Below are positions 8,134 to 18,400 of a stretch of 64,000 nucleotides of DNA, piece by piece. Position numbers and translations under genes: made by a program. The notes under the pieces are model-generated. The model saw nothing but the letters and a program-made list of their open reading frames with translations, did no database searches and was not told the origin of the DNA. The stretch covers positions 1-64,000 of the forward strand of contig VJZX01000010.1 in assembly GCA_009663185.1 (NCBI GenBank), in the 5' to 3' direction. Source of the DNA: Isoptericola halalbus (GTDB lineage: Bacteria > Actinomycetota > Actinomycetes > Actinomycetales > Cellulomonadaceae). Position 1 is the first letter of the stretch, and the number at the start of each line of letters is the position of its first letter.

Positions 8134-8891
8134 CCGGAGCAGGGCTGCCGCCGCTGACCCTGTACGGGAGCCTGCGCTGGGACGTCGTCGCGTCGCTGTT
8201 GCCGACGACGCCGTCGAGCATCCTCGAGGTCGGCTGCGGGCAGGGCGCGGTGGGTGTGCGACTCGCTGCCGCCGGGCACCGGTGGACCGGCGTCGAGCTC
8301 GACGCCGTGAGCGCCGAGACCGCTCACCGTCGGCTCGAGTCGGCGGGCGTGCCGGGCACGGTGCTGCACGGCTCGCTCGAGGCGGTCGGCGCCGCCGAAC
8401 CCTTCGACGTCGTGTGCGCGTTCGAGGTCCTCGAGCACATCGAGGACGACGCCGCCGCGCTGCGCGAGTGGGTCGACCACCTGCGGCCGGGCGGCCTGCT
8501 GCTGCTCTCGACGCCCGCGTGGCAGTCCCGCTTCGGGCCCATGGACACCGCGGTCGGCCACTTCCGGCGCTACGACCCGCCGGCGCTGCGGGCTCTGCTG
8601 CACGACGCCGGGCTGGTCGACGTCGCCGACCGGCTCTACGGCATGCCGCTGGGCTACGGGCTCGAGGCGGTGCGGAACCAGCTCGCGCGCCGCCGGATCG
8701 TCGCCGAGGGCGCGAGCGTCGCCGACCGGACCGCGCGCAGCGGTCGCCTCTTCCAGCCGTCATCGGCTGCGGCGGGAGTCCTCACGCGCGCAGGAACGTG
8801 GCCGTTCCGGGCGGTGCAGCGGGCGTACCCGCGCACCGGGACGGGGCTGGTCACCTGGGGCCGTCGCGGCACGTCAGGTGAGGGCAGCTAG
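8130..8891 (+). CDS. Class I SAM-dependent methyltransferase (copy 2, tandem paralogue)
   Basis: This 253-residue paralogue of the upstream gene has ILEVGCGQGAVG as SAM motif I and the near-identical blocks FDVVCAFEVLEHI, LRPGGLLLLSTPAW and FRRYDP.ALRALL. Both copies also share an unusual C-terminal signature (PLGYALEAVRN/PLGYGLEAVRN, then GSGRVLQPS/RSGRLFQPS and a final TGLV.WGRR). Conservation of the non-catalytic tail suggests both bind the same kind of substrate or partner. The GTG overlaps the previous stop by 4 bases and follows AGAGGAGA. The two may act as a heterodimer or sequentially; this is inference. Confidence 0.8.
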   Translation: MTGAGLPPLTLYGSLRWDVVASLLPTTPSSILEVGCGQGAVGVRLAAAGHRWTGVELDAVSAETAHRRLESAGVPGTVLHGSLEAVGAAEPFDVVCAFEVLEHIEDDAAALREWVDHLRPGGLLLLSTPAWQSRFGPMDTAVGHFRRYDPPALRALLHDAGLVDVADRLYGMPLGYGLEAVRNQLARRRIVAEGASVADRTARSGRLFQPSSAAAGVLTRAGTWPFRAVQRAYPRTGTGLVTWGRRGTSGEGS

Positions 8892-9029
8892 GAGGCGTCT
8901 CCTCATGGTGTGCGGCGCCGGACCCGAAGAGGACGACGTCGGGGCGCGCGGAGGTCGACCGATGAGTTGTGCGCCGTGATCGGGTCTTCCGCTTGACCGA
9001 GCATCGTGCGCGGAGGAGGAGGGAACGCC

Positions 9030-9596
9030 ATGGCCAAGGTGATCGCGGGGGCGACGGTGTCGCTCGACGGGTTCGTCCAGGACGCCGACGGGAGCTCCGC
9101 GGCGCTGTATGCGGACTTCGACGAGCTCAGCGGCAGCGCGTACATGCAGGCGCTGCAGGAGGAGACCGGTGCGGTACTCATGGGCCGGCGCACGTTCGAC
9201 CTCGCCGAGGACCCCGACAGCTACGCGGAGGACTACGAGTTCCAGGTGCCGATCTTCGTCGTGACGCACACCCCGCCGCCGGTCGAGCCCAAGCGCAACG
9301 AGCGGCTGTGGATCACGTTCATCACGGACGGCGTCGAGGCGGCCGTGAAGCGCGCGGTCGAGGCTGCCGGGGAGCGTGACGTGACGTTCATCGGCGGCGC
9401 CGACCTGTTCCGCCAGCTCTTGGCGGCGGATCTCGTCGACGAGCTGGCCGTCGACGTCATGCCGGTCCTGCTCGGCGACGGCGTACGCCTGTTCGACGGC
9501 GGCCCGCCAGCGACCCTGGAGAAGGTGAGCGTCCAGGAGGTCGGCGTGCGCACGTGCCTGCGCTACCGCGTCGTCCCGGCGGCCGAGGCGGCGTAG
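9030..9596 (+). CDS. Dihydrofolate reductase / RibD C-terminal family protein
   Basis: This 188-residue protein fits the RibD-C fold: MAKVIAGATVSLDGFV at the N-terminus, LMGRRTFDLAEDPDSY, VFVVTH-like strand, FIGGADLFRQLLAADLVDEL and a VLLGDGVRLFDG closing motif. Members are NADPH-binding reductases, most of unknown substrate; it is not housekeeping folA. ATG 9030 is chosen because GGAGGAGGA sits at 9012-9020; an in-frame GTG at 9006 lacks such a site. The 138-base gap upstream holds no other gene that I can support. It appears unlinked in function to its neighbours. Confidence 0.82.
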   Translation: MAKVIAGATVSLDGFVQDADGSSAALYADFDELSGSAYMQALQEETGAVLMGRRTFDLAEDPDSYAEDYEFQVPIFVVTHTPPPVEPKRNERLWITFITDGVEAAVKRAVEAAGERDVTFIGGADLFRQLLAADLVDELAVDVMPVLLGDGVRLFDGGPPATLEKVSVQEVGVRTCLRYRVVPAAEAA

Positions 9597-9664
9597 GCCG
9601 GTCGGCAGGGCCCGAACGGCGCCCGGCGCGCCCGGAGAGAGGCGAGGACCGCGCCGCCGGCGCC

Positions 9665-11656
9665 TCAGGAGACGAGCGGGAAGCGGTACATCGTCGTCTT
9701 CGCGATGACGTGGACGACGGGGTCCGAGCCGTCGAACTGCCGGCGCAGCCAGGTCGGCCCCGCGGACGGTACCCGACGGCCGTCCCGGATCAGGAACACC
9801 TTCTTCTTGTAGGGCAGCTTGACCGCGACCGGGCCCGGCCGGCGCTCGACCTGAGGCAGCGTGTCGAGATAGGCCTGCGTCCAGCGTGCCGGCTCCGTGC
9901 CCGGGCGTAGGTCACCGGTTCTGGTGATGTTGAGGGCGCCTCGCCTGGTCAGCAGGTAGATCTTCGAGCTCAGGTGCGGTCGGACGATGCCGTTGACCGT
10001 CCGGCTCGTCGTCATGCGCTCCAGGCTTCCGGCGTCGAGGACGCGTCGCGGGAGCGTAGAGAGCGGCGTCTGGTTGAGCACCGGCCAGGGCAGCGCCGCC
10101 TTGGTCCCGTCGACGACGAGATAGCGGCTGGTGCTCCCACGCACCGTGACCACGGTCCGTTCCCGCACGATGGGGACCCCGTACGGGAGGCTGGAGATCA
10201 CGGCCAGCGGCCCCCGGACGACCGGCGTGCTCAGGCCCGCCGCCGTGAGCGCGGCGGCATCGGCCGCCTCGCGGCGTGCGCCGTCGTCCATGGAGAACAG
10301 GCGGCCGTCCCACAGCTCGTAGGTCCGCCGGAGCGTGCGCTGACCGGAGAAGCTGTCCCACACGCTCGGGCTCACGGTGACCGCGTCCGCGCACCTCTTC
10401 CCGTAGTGCTGGAGCAGGGCGCACCGCTCGACGAGGAGCCGGTGGCTTCCCGCGGCGACGGCGATGTCTCGGGTCACCCGGTGTCGGATGACGGTGCCCG
10501 CGGCGATGTCGGGGACCTCGGGCGTCCCGGTGTCCGCGGCCTGGGCGGCGGTCGCGCGCCGGCGGATCTCGTCCAGCCGCACATACAGGGTCCTGCCGGG
10601 GCACGCGGTGTACGCAGCGTCGCGGTGCCCGAAGATCCGATTCAGCGTGACACCGTTGATCGTCGTCGTGCCGGAGGCGGGCACACCGTGCAGCGCGAGC
10701 TTCCAGGAGGCCAGCGCGACGATCGCGTCGACGGTGGCGTTCGACACGGTAGCGGTCTCGTAGTTGCCAAGGACCGAGATCCCTGTGGAGTACGCGTTGA
10801 ACCCGACGGTGTGGCCGCCGATCGTCTCGCGCGTGATCCCGCCCGCGCGCCCCTCCCAGATGCGGCCGTACTTGTCGACGAGGAAGTTGTAGCCGATGTC
10901 CCCCCAGCCACGCGTCTTGGCGTGGTACGCGTAGATCCCTCGCAGGATCGACGGCACCTGGGCGCTCGTGTAGGTGTTCGTCCCGGCGGTGTGGTGGATC
11001 GCCGCACCGCGGACATCGCCCTGGCGCGGCGTCCACGTCATCATCGACTCGTCCGCGCCCCACGTCGCACGCGAGTAGATCGTGGGAGCGGGGGGCGCGG
11101 CCGCGGCGACGGCGCTGCCCGACGCCGACTGCGCCGGGTCCGGCGTCGGGACGGTCGCATCCGCGCCCGATGTGCCCGGGTCGATGACCGACAGCGCGAG
11201 GTCGGTGATCGTCCGGGCCGCCAGACCCGTCACGCGTGCCTGGACCCGTGCGACCTCACCCACGACCAAGGGCTCGGTCCCGTCGACCACGCCGTCGGTC
11301 GACGGCTCGAGCTCGAGCTCCTCCCACTCGCCCCAGCCCGGGACTCCCGTGACCGCGGTACGCACCTCGACGGTGAGATCCGCCGGTGCGACCGATCCGG
11401 ACCAGGTGACCCCGACCGTCGCGTATCCCGTCGCGTCGGCCTCGGCGACGCGCTGGAGCGCCCGACGGGTGGGCTCGGTGCGGAACGTCGCTCGCCGGAT
11501 GGACGGCGACACCGGCCGAGGGTGAGCCTTGACCTGAACATCGCCCGTCGTGGGCAGCGGCTGCTGCGGCGGCCCGACCACCGGAGATGCGGCGAGCGCG
11601 GCCGAGACGAACCCCGCGACGGCGGCGGCGGCCGCGGTGCGTACGGCGTGCACCAT
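9665..11656 (-). CDS. Secreted N-acetylmuramoyl-L-alanine amidase (PGRP/Amidase_2 type)
   Basis: This 663-residue exported protein probably cuts the amide between MurNAc and the stem peptide. A signal peptide covers about residues 1-23. A domain at about 70-165 (shared with the amidase at 27588) precedes the zinc amidase domain at about 195-365, with likely zinc ligands His221/His222 (AAIHHTAG), His344 (FGHRD) and Cys352 (ACPG). The C-terminal 280 residues contain repeated short beta-like modules (VVDGTKAALPWP, KIYLLTRRGALN, KVFLIRDGRRVPS), probably a wall-binding region. The ATG at 11656 follows AAGGGGGC. No signal for an operon with rfbA upstream is clear. Confidence 0.9.
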   Translation of the reverse strand: MVHAVRTAAAAAVAGFVSAALAASPVVGPPQQPLPTTGDVQVKAHPRPVSPSIRRATFRTEPTRRALQRVAEADATGYATVGVTWSGSVAPADLTVEVRTAVTGVPGWGEWEELELEPSTDGVVDGTEPLVVGEVARVQARVTGLAARTITDLALSVIDPGTSGADATVPTPDPAQSASGSAVAAAAPPAPTIYSRATWGADESMMTWTPRQGDVRGAAIHHTAGTNTYTSAQVPSILRGIYAYHAKTRGWGDIGYNFLVDKYGRIWEGRAGGITRETIGGHTVGFNAYSTGISVLGNYETATVSNATVDAIVALASWKLALHGVPASGTTTINGVTLNRIFGHRDAAYTACPGRTLYVRLDEIRRRATAAQAADTGTPEVPDIAAGTVIRHRVTRDIAVAAGSHRLLVERCALLQHYGKRCADAVTVSPSVWDSFSGQRTLRRTYELWDGRLFSMDDGARREAADAAALTAAGLSTPVVRGPLAVISSLPYGVPIVRERTVVTVRGSTSRYLVVDGTKAALPWPVLNQTPLSTLPRRVLDAGSLERMTTSRTVNGIVRPHLSSKIYLLTRRGALNITRTGDLRPGTEPARWTQAYLDTLPQVERRPGPVAVKLPYKKKVFLIRDGRRVPSAGPTWLRRQFDGSDPVVHVIAKTTMYRFPLVS

Positions 11657-11788
11657 GTGCCCCCTTAGTACGTGGTGCTGCGGCGTGAGAACTCGATTCC
11701 CTCAGCAACCGTAGGCACAGGCAACGCGAAGTCGCGCGCGGAGGAACCGGGGGTGCCAGGGCCCGCTCAACCGCCTCCCAGCCCTCGC

Positions 11789-12652
11789 TCAGCCGTCGAG
11801 GAGTCCTAGCAGGTAGTCGCCGTAGCCCGACTTGGTGAGCCGCTCGGCCCGCTCGCGCAGCTCGTCGTCGCTCAGGAAGCCGCGCCGCCAGGCGACCTCC
11901 TCGGGTGAGCCGATCTTCAGGCCCTGGCGGTGCTCGATCGCGCGCACGTAGTCCGACGCGGCCAGCAGCGAGTCGAAGGTGCCCGTGTCCAGCCACGCCG
12001 TGCCGCGCGGCAGCACCTCGACCTGCAACCGTCCCTGGCGCAGGTACTCGCGGTTGACGTCGGTGATCTCGTACTCGCCCCGCGCCGACGGCGCCAGGCC
12101 CTTGGCGATATCGACGACGTCGTTGTCGTAGAAGTACAGGCCGGGCACCGCGTACGGAGACCGTGGGTGGGCCGGCTTCTCCTCGAGCGAGAGCGCCGCG
12201 CCGTTCTCGTCGAACTCGACGACGCCGTACGCCGTCGGGTCGGCGACGCGGTAGGCGAAGATCGCGCCGCCGTCGACGTCGTGGAAGCGGTGGAGCCGGC
12301 TGCCGAGCCCAGGGCCGTAGAAGATGTTGTCGCCCAGCACGAGGGCGGCCGCCTGGGCGCCGAGGAAGTCGGCGCCCAGGACGAACGCCTGCGCGAGCCC
12401 CTCGGGCGCGGGCTGCACGGCGTAGCTGATCGAGATGCCGAACTGGGAACCGTCGCCGAGCAGGCGCCGGAAGGCGTCGGCCTCGTGCGGCGTCGTGATG
12501 ACCAGCACGTCACGGATCCCCGCCAGGATGAGCGTCGACAGCGGGTAGTAGACCATCGGCTTGTCGTAGACGGGCAGGAGCTGCTTGCTGATCCCCAGGG
12601 TGATCGGGTGCAGCCGCGTTCCTGACCCGCCTGCCAGGATGATTCCGCGCAT
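11789..12652 (-). CDS. rfbA: Glucose-1-phosphate thymidylyltransferase
   Basis: RmlA makes dTDP-glucose from dTTP and glucose-1-phosphate, first step towards dTDP-rhamnose. The 287-residue length is standard. It begins [18 protein letters not shown] with the nucleotide-binding GGSGTRL loop, followed by [29 protein letters not shown] and YEITDVN, all RmlA hallmarks. The ATG at 12652 is chosen as the family start; an in-frame ATG at 12685 would add an unconserved 11-residue tail. A conventional promoter is not obvious: CACAAT 8 bases upstream of the ATG is a weak candidate. Confidence 0.95.
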   Translation of the reverse strand: MRGIILAGGSGTRLHPITLGISKQLLPVYDKPMVYYPLSTLILAGIRDVLVITTPHEADAFRRLLGDGSQFGISISYAVQPAPEGLAQAFVLGADFLGAQAAALVLGDNIFYGPGLGSRLHRFHDVDGGAIFAYRVADPTAYGVVEFDENGAALSLEEKPAHPRSPYAVPGLYFYDNDVVDIAKGLAPSARGEYEITDVNREYLRQGRLQVEVLPRGTAWLDTGTFDSLLAASDYVRAIEHRQGLKIGSPEEVAWRRGFLSDDELRERAERLTKSGYGDYLLGLLDG

Positions 12653-12761
12653 GGGAGCCCATTGTGGCGCAGACCCGTGGATCATGACGGCTGAGCGGAA
12701 GGCGACCGCGTGAGTTCACCTGGCGGTCACCTGGGGTCTTCCCGCCGCTGCTCGCGGTTCG

Positions 12762-12767
12762 TACGCT
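12762..12767 (+). promoter_or_regulatory. Candidate -10 element for ugd
   Basis: TACGCT fits TANNNT and lies in CGTACGCTTCGGGC, a 14-base string that recurs at the DUF3499 promoter (21223-21236). Here the predicted start is about 50 bases before the ugd GTG, giving a leadered mRNA with its own GGAAGG ribosome site. Confidence 0.5.
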
Positions 12768-12824
12768 TCGGGCAGCGACCGCCGACAGGTCGCGCGCTGA
12801 CCTGTGACGACGGAAGGTGGACGG

Positions 12825-14138
12825 GTGCGGATCTCTGTGACGGGCATGGGATACCTGGGCGCGGTCCACGCCGCGAGCATGGCATCGCTGGGCCACGAGG
12901 TGGTCGGCGTGGACGTCGACGCCCAGAAGGTCGACGCGCTCGCGCTCGGCAAGGCCCCGTTCTTCGAACCAGGGCTGGACGAGCTGCTGGCGGGCGTCGT
13001 CGCCTCGGGCGCGCTCGAGGTCACGACGGAGCCCTCCGCCGTGGCCGGGTGCCAGGTGCACTTCGTGTGCGTCGGCACGCCCCAGGCGTCGGCGTCGGGA
13101 GCCGCGGACCTGCGGTTCGTCGACGCGGCGATGGCGGCGCTCGTCGACCACCTCGGGCCGGACGACCTCGTGGTGGGCAAGTCGACGGTGCCGGTGGGTA
13201 CGGCGGCGCGCCTCGCGACGTACCTGGCGGCGGCGCACCCCGCCGCCACGCTCGCGTGGAACCCTGAGTTCCTCCGCGAGGGCTTCGCGGTCGAGGACAC
13301 CCTGCGTCCGGACCGGATCGTGTACGGCGTGCCGGACGGCGAGGCGGGGGAGCGCGCCACGGCCCTGCTCGACGCGGTCTACGCGCAGGCGCTGGACGAC
13401 GGGGCGCCGCGGATCGTCACCGACTACCCGACCGCGGAGCTCGTCAAGGTCGCGGCGAACTCCTTCCTCGCCACGAAGATCTCGTTCATCAACGCGATGG
13501 CCGAGCTGTGCGAGGTGGCCGGGGGCGACGTGACGCAGCTCGCGGACGCGATCGGCTACGACCCGCGCATCGGCCGGCGCTTCCTCAACTCTGGCCTGGG
13601 GTTCGGCGGCGGCTGCCTGCCCAAGGACATCCGCGCCTTCATGGCCCGGGCGGACGAGCTGGGTGCGGGAGACGCGGTCGCGTTCCTCGGTGAGGTCGAC
13701 CGGGTCAACGGCCGGCGGCGGGCGCGCATGGTCGACCTGGCGACCGAGGTTCTCGGCGGGTCCGTGGTCGGCGCGCGCATCACGGTGCTCGGCGCGGCGT
13801 TCAAGCCTGACAGCGACGACGTGCGCGACTCGCCGGCCCTCGACGTCGCCGCCCGGCTGCGCGCCCTGGGCGCCCGGGTCACGGTGTGCGACCCGCAGGC
13901 CGTCGCGAACGCGCGCACCAAGCAGCCGGACCTCCACTACGAGGTGGACGTCGAGACGGCGCTGACCGGCGCGGACGCCGTCCTGCTCCTGACGGAGTGG
14001 CGGCAGTTCCGCCAGCTCGACCCGGTGCGGGCCGGCGAGCTGGTCGCGCATCGCACCGTGCTCGACGGGCGCAACGCGCTCGACCGGGACGCGTGGACCG
14101 CGGCCGGCTGGGCGTACCGTGCGCTCGGCCGACGCTGA
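12825..14138 (+). CDS. ugd: UDP-glucose 6-dehydrogenase
   Basis: Oxidises UDP-glucose to UDP-glucuronate with two NAD+. The 437-residue protein has the N-terminal Rossmann motif GMGYLGAVHA, the substrate-binding NPEFLREG, and the catalytic Cys264 in GFGGGCLPKD, then the C-terminal UDP-binding domain with GAAFKPDSDDVRDSPAL. GTG 12825 is preferred since GGAAGG (12812-12817) is well spaced; an in-frame GTG at 12804 is less likely. UDP-GlcA would supply an acidic sugar for the surface glycans around it. It converges with the TIGR03089 gene across 19 bases. Confidence 0.95.
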   Translation: MRISVTGMGYLGAVHAASMASLGHEVVGVDVDAQKVDALALGKAPFFEPGLDELLAGVVASGALEVTTEPSAVAGCQVHFVCVGTPQASASGAADLRFVDAAMAALVDHLGPDDLVVGKSTVPVGTAARLATYLAAAHPAATLAWNPEFLREGFAVEDTLRPDRIVYGVPDGEAGERATALLDAVYAQALDDGAPRIVTDYPTAELVKVAANSFLATKISFINAMAELCEVAGGDVTQLADAIGYDPRIGRRFLNSGLGFGGGCLPKDIRAFMARADELGAGDAVAFLGEVDRVNGRRRARMVDLATEVLGGSVVGARITVLGAAFKPDSDDVRDSPALDVAARLRALGARVTVCDPQAVANARTKQPDLHYEVDVETALTGADAVLLLTEWRQFRQLDPVRAGELVAHRTVLDGRNALDRDAWTAAGWAYRALGRR

Positions 14139-14157
14139 CGCGCCGCAGGACGGACCG

Positions 14158-14904
14158 TCAGCCGGTGATCCGCTCCGTCTCGCGCAGCGTCTCGAGGCGT
14201 ACCTCGTCGGCGCGCAGCCCGGCCATCGTCTCGGTCTCGACCAACACCGCGGAGCCGTCGGCCGCCCACACCCCGAGCAGGTCGCGCAGCACGACGGCGA
14301 CGGGCCGGCCGCCGTCGACGAGCACCCGCGCCCCGGGCGCGACGGAGCCGGCCGGCACGAGCTCGGCGAAGCGCACGGGCTCCGCGCCGGGCGGCTCGAT
14401 GGCGACCTCCTCGAGGTCCGGCTCGGGCGCCCACGTGACGACGTCGCCGTAGGTCATGACGGCCGCCGCGGCGTCGATCGCGCCGGGCGGCAGGTCGCCG
14501 TCGAACCGGCGCGCCAGGGCCGGCAGCGCCACGGCGACGAGCTCCGCCCCCGCGTGGCCCCAGGCGCCCGGGCGAGTGGTCACGACGACGTCCGCGGCGC
14601 CCTCGGCGGGCACGTCGGGACCCGCCAGGGTCACCGTGGCGCCGCACCGCCAGGCGCCAAGCGCCCACAGCACGGTGCGCCAGTGCACCGGCAGGTCGAA
14701 AATCACCCGCGTGCCGGGACCGGCGTCGAACTCCTCGACGAGGAGATTCACGGTCTTGCTGACCCAGTTCTGCAGCACGGCGCCGGAGAGCTCGACGCGC
14801 TCACCCTGCGGCCCGTACCACGTGACGCGGGGCCGGCCGGGCTCCTTGACCAGCACTTTCATGAGATCGTTCACGGTCTGCGGGCCCTGCTTCGCGCGGT
14901 TCAC
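14158..14904 (-). CDS. TIGR03089 family protein (AMP-binding-like, actinobacteria-specific)
   Basis: The 248-residue protein matches the TIGR03089 family, distant relatives of acyl-CoA synthetases restricted to Actinobacteria; a function is not established. Visible landmarks are LLVEEFDAGPGTRVIFDLP, WRTVLWALGAWRCGATV and a C-terminal VLRDLLGVWAADG. It lacks the adenylating-enzyme P-loop signature, so catalysis by the usual route is doubtful. GTG 14904 is chosen as start because TACGCT ends 6 bases upstream (leaderless). In mycobacteria its homologue lies in the same whiB2-manA region, as here. Confidence 0.8.
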   Translation of the reverse strand: MNRAKQGPQTVNDLMKVLVKEPGRPRVTWYGPQGERVELSGAVLQNWVSKTVNLLVEEFDAGPGTRVIFDLPVHWRTVLWALGAWRCGATVTLAGPDVPAEGAADVVVTTRPGAWGHAGAELVAVALPALARRFDGDLPPGAIDAAAAVMTYGDVVTWAPEPDLEEVAIEPPGAEPVRFAELVPAGSVAPGARVLVDGGRPVAVVLRDLLGVWAADGSAVLVETETMAGLRADEVRLETLRETERITG

Positions 14905-14910
14905 GACTTC

Positions 14911-14916
14911 AGCGTA
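14911..14916 (-). promoter_or_regulatory. -10 element, leaderless promoter of the TIGR03089 gene
   Basis: On the minus strand this reads TACGCT, followed by 6 bases and the GTG at 14904. The spacing places the transcription start on the start codon. The sequence is seen; activity is inferred. Confidence 0.6.
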
Positions 14917-14996
14917 TGCCCGAGAAGGCCGATTCTCCCGACTTGGCGACGTGATGTGAATGGCCGGTGGAGATCCGGGCTCTAGCACATTTCGGC

Positions 14997-15025
14997 TTGA
15001 CGGACCTGAAAGACACGCGTGTAAT
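14997..15025 (+). promoter_or_regulatory. Candidate sigma-A-type promoter of whiB2
   Basis: TTGACG (14997-15002) and TGTAAT (15020-15025) are separated by 17 bases, close to the canonical sigma-70 spacing and better than most promoters in this window. The start would lie near 15032, giving a leader of about 38 bases to the ATG at 15070. Confidence 0.5.
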
Positions 15026-15069
15026 TCCAGGTATGCAGTTTCCTTGAGAACGGCATGGAGGGGCACGCC

Positions 15070-15405
15070 ATGTGGAACTTGCTGGATGGGGACGAGGGGG
15101 CCTTCCCGTCTGACGCCGGCCGCGGGCCGGAGCGCGTCGCGCCGGTACTGCCGCTGTTCGGGCAGCAGCCGGTCGACGACGACTCCCTCCTGGGGTGGCA
15201 GGAACGAGCCCTGTGCGCACAGACCGACCCGGAGGCCTTCTTCCCGGAGAAGGGCGGGTCCACACGCGAGGCCAAGAAGGTCTGCGCGTCCTGCGAGGTC
15301 CGGGCCGAGTGCCTGGACTACGCGTTGGCCAACGACGAGCGCTTCGGGATCTGGGGAGGCCTGTCCGAGCGGGAGCGGCGCAAGCTCAAGCGGCGCGCCG
15401 TCTGA
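15070..15405 (+). CDS. whiB2: WhiB-family iron-sulfur transcriptional regulator (WhiB2-like)
   Basis: WhiB proteins bind a [4Fe-4S] cluster and act with the principal sigma factor; the WhiB2/WhiB group controls septation and development. This 111-residue protein has the four cluster cysteines Cys49, Cys72, Cys75 and Cys81, the block ALCAQTDPEAFFPEKGGSTR, the GIWGG turn (93-97) and a basic C-terminus ERERRKLKRRAV for DNA. ATG 15070 is preferred because GGAGGGG lies 6 bases upstream; ATG 15055 is in frame but has a poor site. Neighbouring TIGR03089, GT2 and DUF5719 genes match the conserved actinobacterial order. Confidence 0.92.
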   Translation: MWNLLDGDEGAFPSDAGRGPERVAPVLPLFGQQPVDDDSLLGWQERALCAQTDPEAFFPEKGGSTREAKKVCASCEVRAECLDYALANDERFGIWGGLSERERRKLKRRAV

Positions 15406-15474
15406 CGCTGCCCGGCACGCCACCCGACACGCACTGACGCGATATCCCACGGAGCTGGCGGGTCGCATCGCATC

Positions 15475-18400
15475 ATGGCGAGCAGGATGACTGCTCCCCA
15501 GACCACCCCGGTGCACCCGACGCGCGGCGGGGCCGCGCGCCACGACGCGGCCCACGACGTCGTGTCGGCCCTGACGGGTGCCATCCCGGTCCAGGTCACG
15601 GTCACCGCGATCGTGGTGACCCGCGGCCACAGCCCGTTCCTGGCCGCGACGCTCGAAGCCGTCGCGGCCCAGGAGCGCGCGCCCGACGACGTCGTCGTCG
15701 TCGACGTCGACGCATCGCGCTCGACCGGCCGGCACACCGACCTCACGCTCGGCGGCGTGCGCTTCGTCGCCGCTGGCGGCGCCCGCAGCTTCGGTGCCGG
15801 CGTCGACGCCGCGCTCGCGGTGGCCGGCGCCCCCGAGTCCGGGTGGCTCTGGCTGCTCCACGACGACTCGGCCCCCGCCCCCGACGCGCTCGTCCGGCTG
15901 CTGCGCGCGGTCGAGCACTCGAGCGCGGTCGCGGTCGCGGGCTGCAAGCAGCGCCGCTGGCCCGTCGACGACGCCGGCAACCCCGTCGAGCCCGGCACCG
16001 GCACCGGCCTGCTCGCGGAGGTCGGGTACACCGTCTCGCCGCTCGGGCGCCGGATGACCGGCATCGACCACACCGAGATCGACCAGGGCCAGCACGACGC
16101 GCGCGAGGACGTGCTCGCGGTCGGTCTGGCGGGGTCGCTGGTGCGCCGGGCGGCCTGGGTCGAGCTCGGGGGCACCGACCCGGAGGTCGGGCCGTTCGGC
16201 GACAGCCTCGACCTGTGCCGCCGCGCCCGCCTCGCGGGGCACCGCGTCGTCATCGTGCCCGATGCCGTGGTGCACCACGCCCAGACGTCGCTCCTCGGGC
16301 TGCGCGAGCGGACAGGTGGCCTGCGCGCCTCGGCCTTCGCGCGCCGGCGCGCCCAGCTCTACCAGCGCCTCGTGTTCGCGCCGGCGCCGCTGGTGCCGCT
16401 CGCCATGCTCGCGATGGTCCTGTGGGCGCCGTTCGCCGCGATGTACCGGCTCGCCCTCAAGCGTCCTGCCCAGGCGCGCGACGAGCTCCTCGCGCCGCTA
16501 GTGACGGTCCTGCGGGTCGTGCCGCTCGCGCGCGCCCGACAGCGGGCCGCGCGGACGGCGAGGCAACCTCGCCGGGTGCTGCGCCCGCTGCTGGGCACCT
16601 GGCGCGAGGTCATGGCCGAGCGGCGCGACGTGCGCCTCTCCCGCACCGAGGCGCAGCGCAACCGCTGGGCGCCGAGCGAGCTCGAGCGCGCCGAGCTCCG
16701 CCGTCTGGCCGGTGCGCGCCGCACGGGCCTCGCGCTCGTCGTGGTCGCCGTCGTCGGGCTCGCCGTCGTGCTGTTCGGGTCCTGGCAGGGGGTGCTCGTG
16801 GCCGGCGGCCGCGTCGTCGGGGGAGCTCTGCTCCCCGCTCCCGGCACGCTCGGGGACGTGGCCGAGGCAGCGACGTCCGGCTGGATCCGCGACGGCCTGG
16901 GCAGCGCAGCGCCCGCCGACCCGCTGCTGGTCCCGCTCACCGCCCTCACGGCGCTCGTGGGTGGGTCGGCGCAGACGGCCGTCAACGCGCTCGTCGTCGC
17001 CGCGCTGCCGCTCGCCGCGCTCGGCGGCTGGTTCGCCGCAGGCGCCCTGACCCGCTCGCCGTGGGCGCGGGCGGCCGGCGCGCTCGCCTGGGTCGCCGCC
17101 CCGTCGTTCCTCGCGAGCCTCGGCAGCGGCCGCGTCGGCGCCGTCCTGGCGCACATCGCCCTGCCCTGGGTGCTGGTCGCGCTCCTGCGGGCGATCGGGG
17201 TGCACGCGCGCGACGCGCTCGACCTGCCCGAGGTCCGCACCGACCCTCGCTCTGGCCCGCGTGCCCCGACCGCCGTCACGCTGCGGGCCGGTGACCAGCG
17301 GCGCGGCTCGCTCGACGCCCTCGGCGCCGCCGGGCTCGTGCTCGCCGTCGCCGTGTGCGGATCCCCGGTGCTGCTGCCGCTCGCGCTCGTCGTCCTCGTC
17401 GCGGCGACGCTCGTGGCGCCGCGGCACCGCCGCTACCTGCTGGTCGCGCCCCTGCCGGCGCTCGCCGTCGGGGCGCCCTTCTGGGCGCACGTGGTCCGTA
17501 CCTGGTCCGACGGCGGGTGGCGCCTCCTGGTCGCCGAGCCCGGGGCGCCGGTGGTCCCGGCCGGGTCGCCCGACGGCCTCGAGCTGCTGTTCGGCCTGCC
17601 CGGGGACGCCGCGGGTACGGGCGCGTGGTTCGGCCAGTGGCTCGCCGACGACAGCGTGCTCGGCCTGATCAGCGCCTACGGGCCGTGGCTGCCCGGCGGG
17701 TTCGTGCTCGTGCTGGCTACCGTCGCCCTGCTGCGCTCGCGGGGGGCGGCCGGCGTTCGCCTCGCCTGGTTCGCGGCGGCGCTCGGGCTCGCGTCCGCCA
17801 TCCTCGCGGTCGCCACGACGGTCGCCGGCTCCCCGGCGCAGGACGGCGAGGCGGCGGCCGTCACCGGCTGGTCAGGACCGGGGCAGTCGGTCCTGCTGCT
17901 CGGCCTGGGCGCCGCGGCGCTGCACGCGGTCCACCGCTCGTCGGGGCCGCGTGCGACCGCGCCAGCGAGCGGCGGCGCCGTGCGACCCGGTTGGCTCGGC
18001 CTGCTCGGGGCGGGCGCCTGGAGCGCCGTCGCGACCGTGGCCCTCGTGCTGCCCGTGGTGACCGTGACGTCCTGGTCCCTGGTCGCGACGGGGACCGACG
18101 GAGACGGCGTCGCCGAGCTGCGCGCCGAGGGCGATCCGGCGGTGCCCGCCGTCGGTCAGCAGGTGCAGGCGCCGCCGCGCGCCGCCACCGTGCTCCAGCT
18201 CGACCGTGACCCCGCCGGCGTCGTCGACTACGCGCTCCTGCACGACGACGGCTCGCGGCTGGAGGACTCCTCGACCGTCGTCCACGCCCGGGCGGCGGGC
18301 CTCGTGCCCGGCCCCAACCCGGCCGCGATCGACCTGGTCCATGCGACGGTCGCGGACCTGGTCGTCGGCACCGCACCCGACCTCGCCGACCGGTTGGCAC

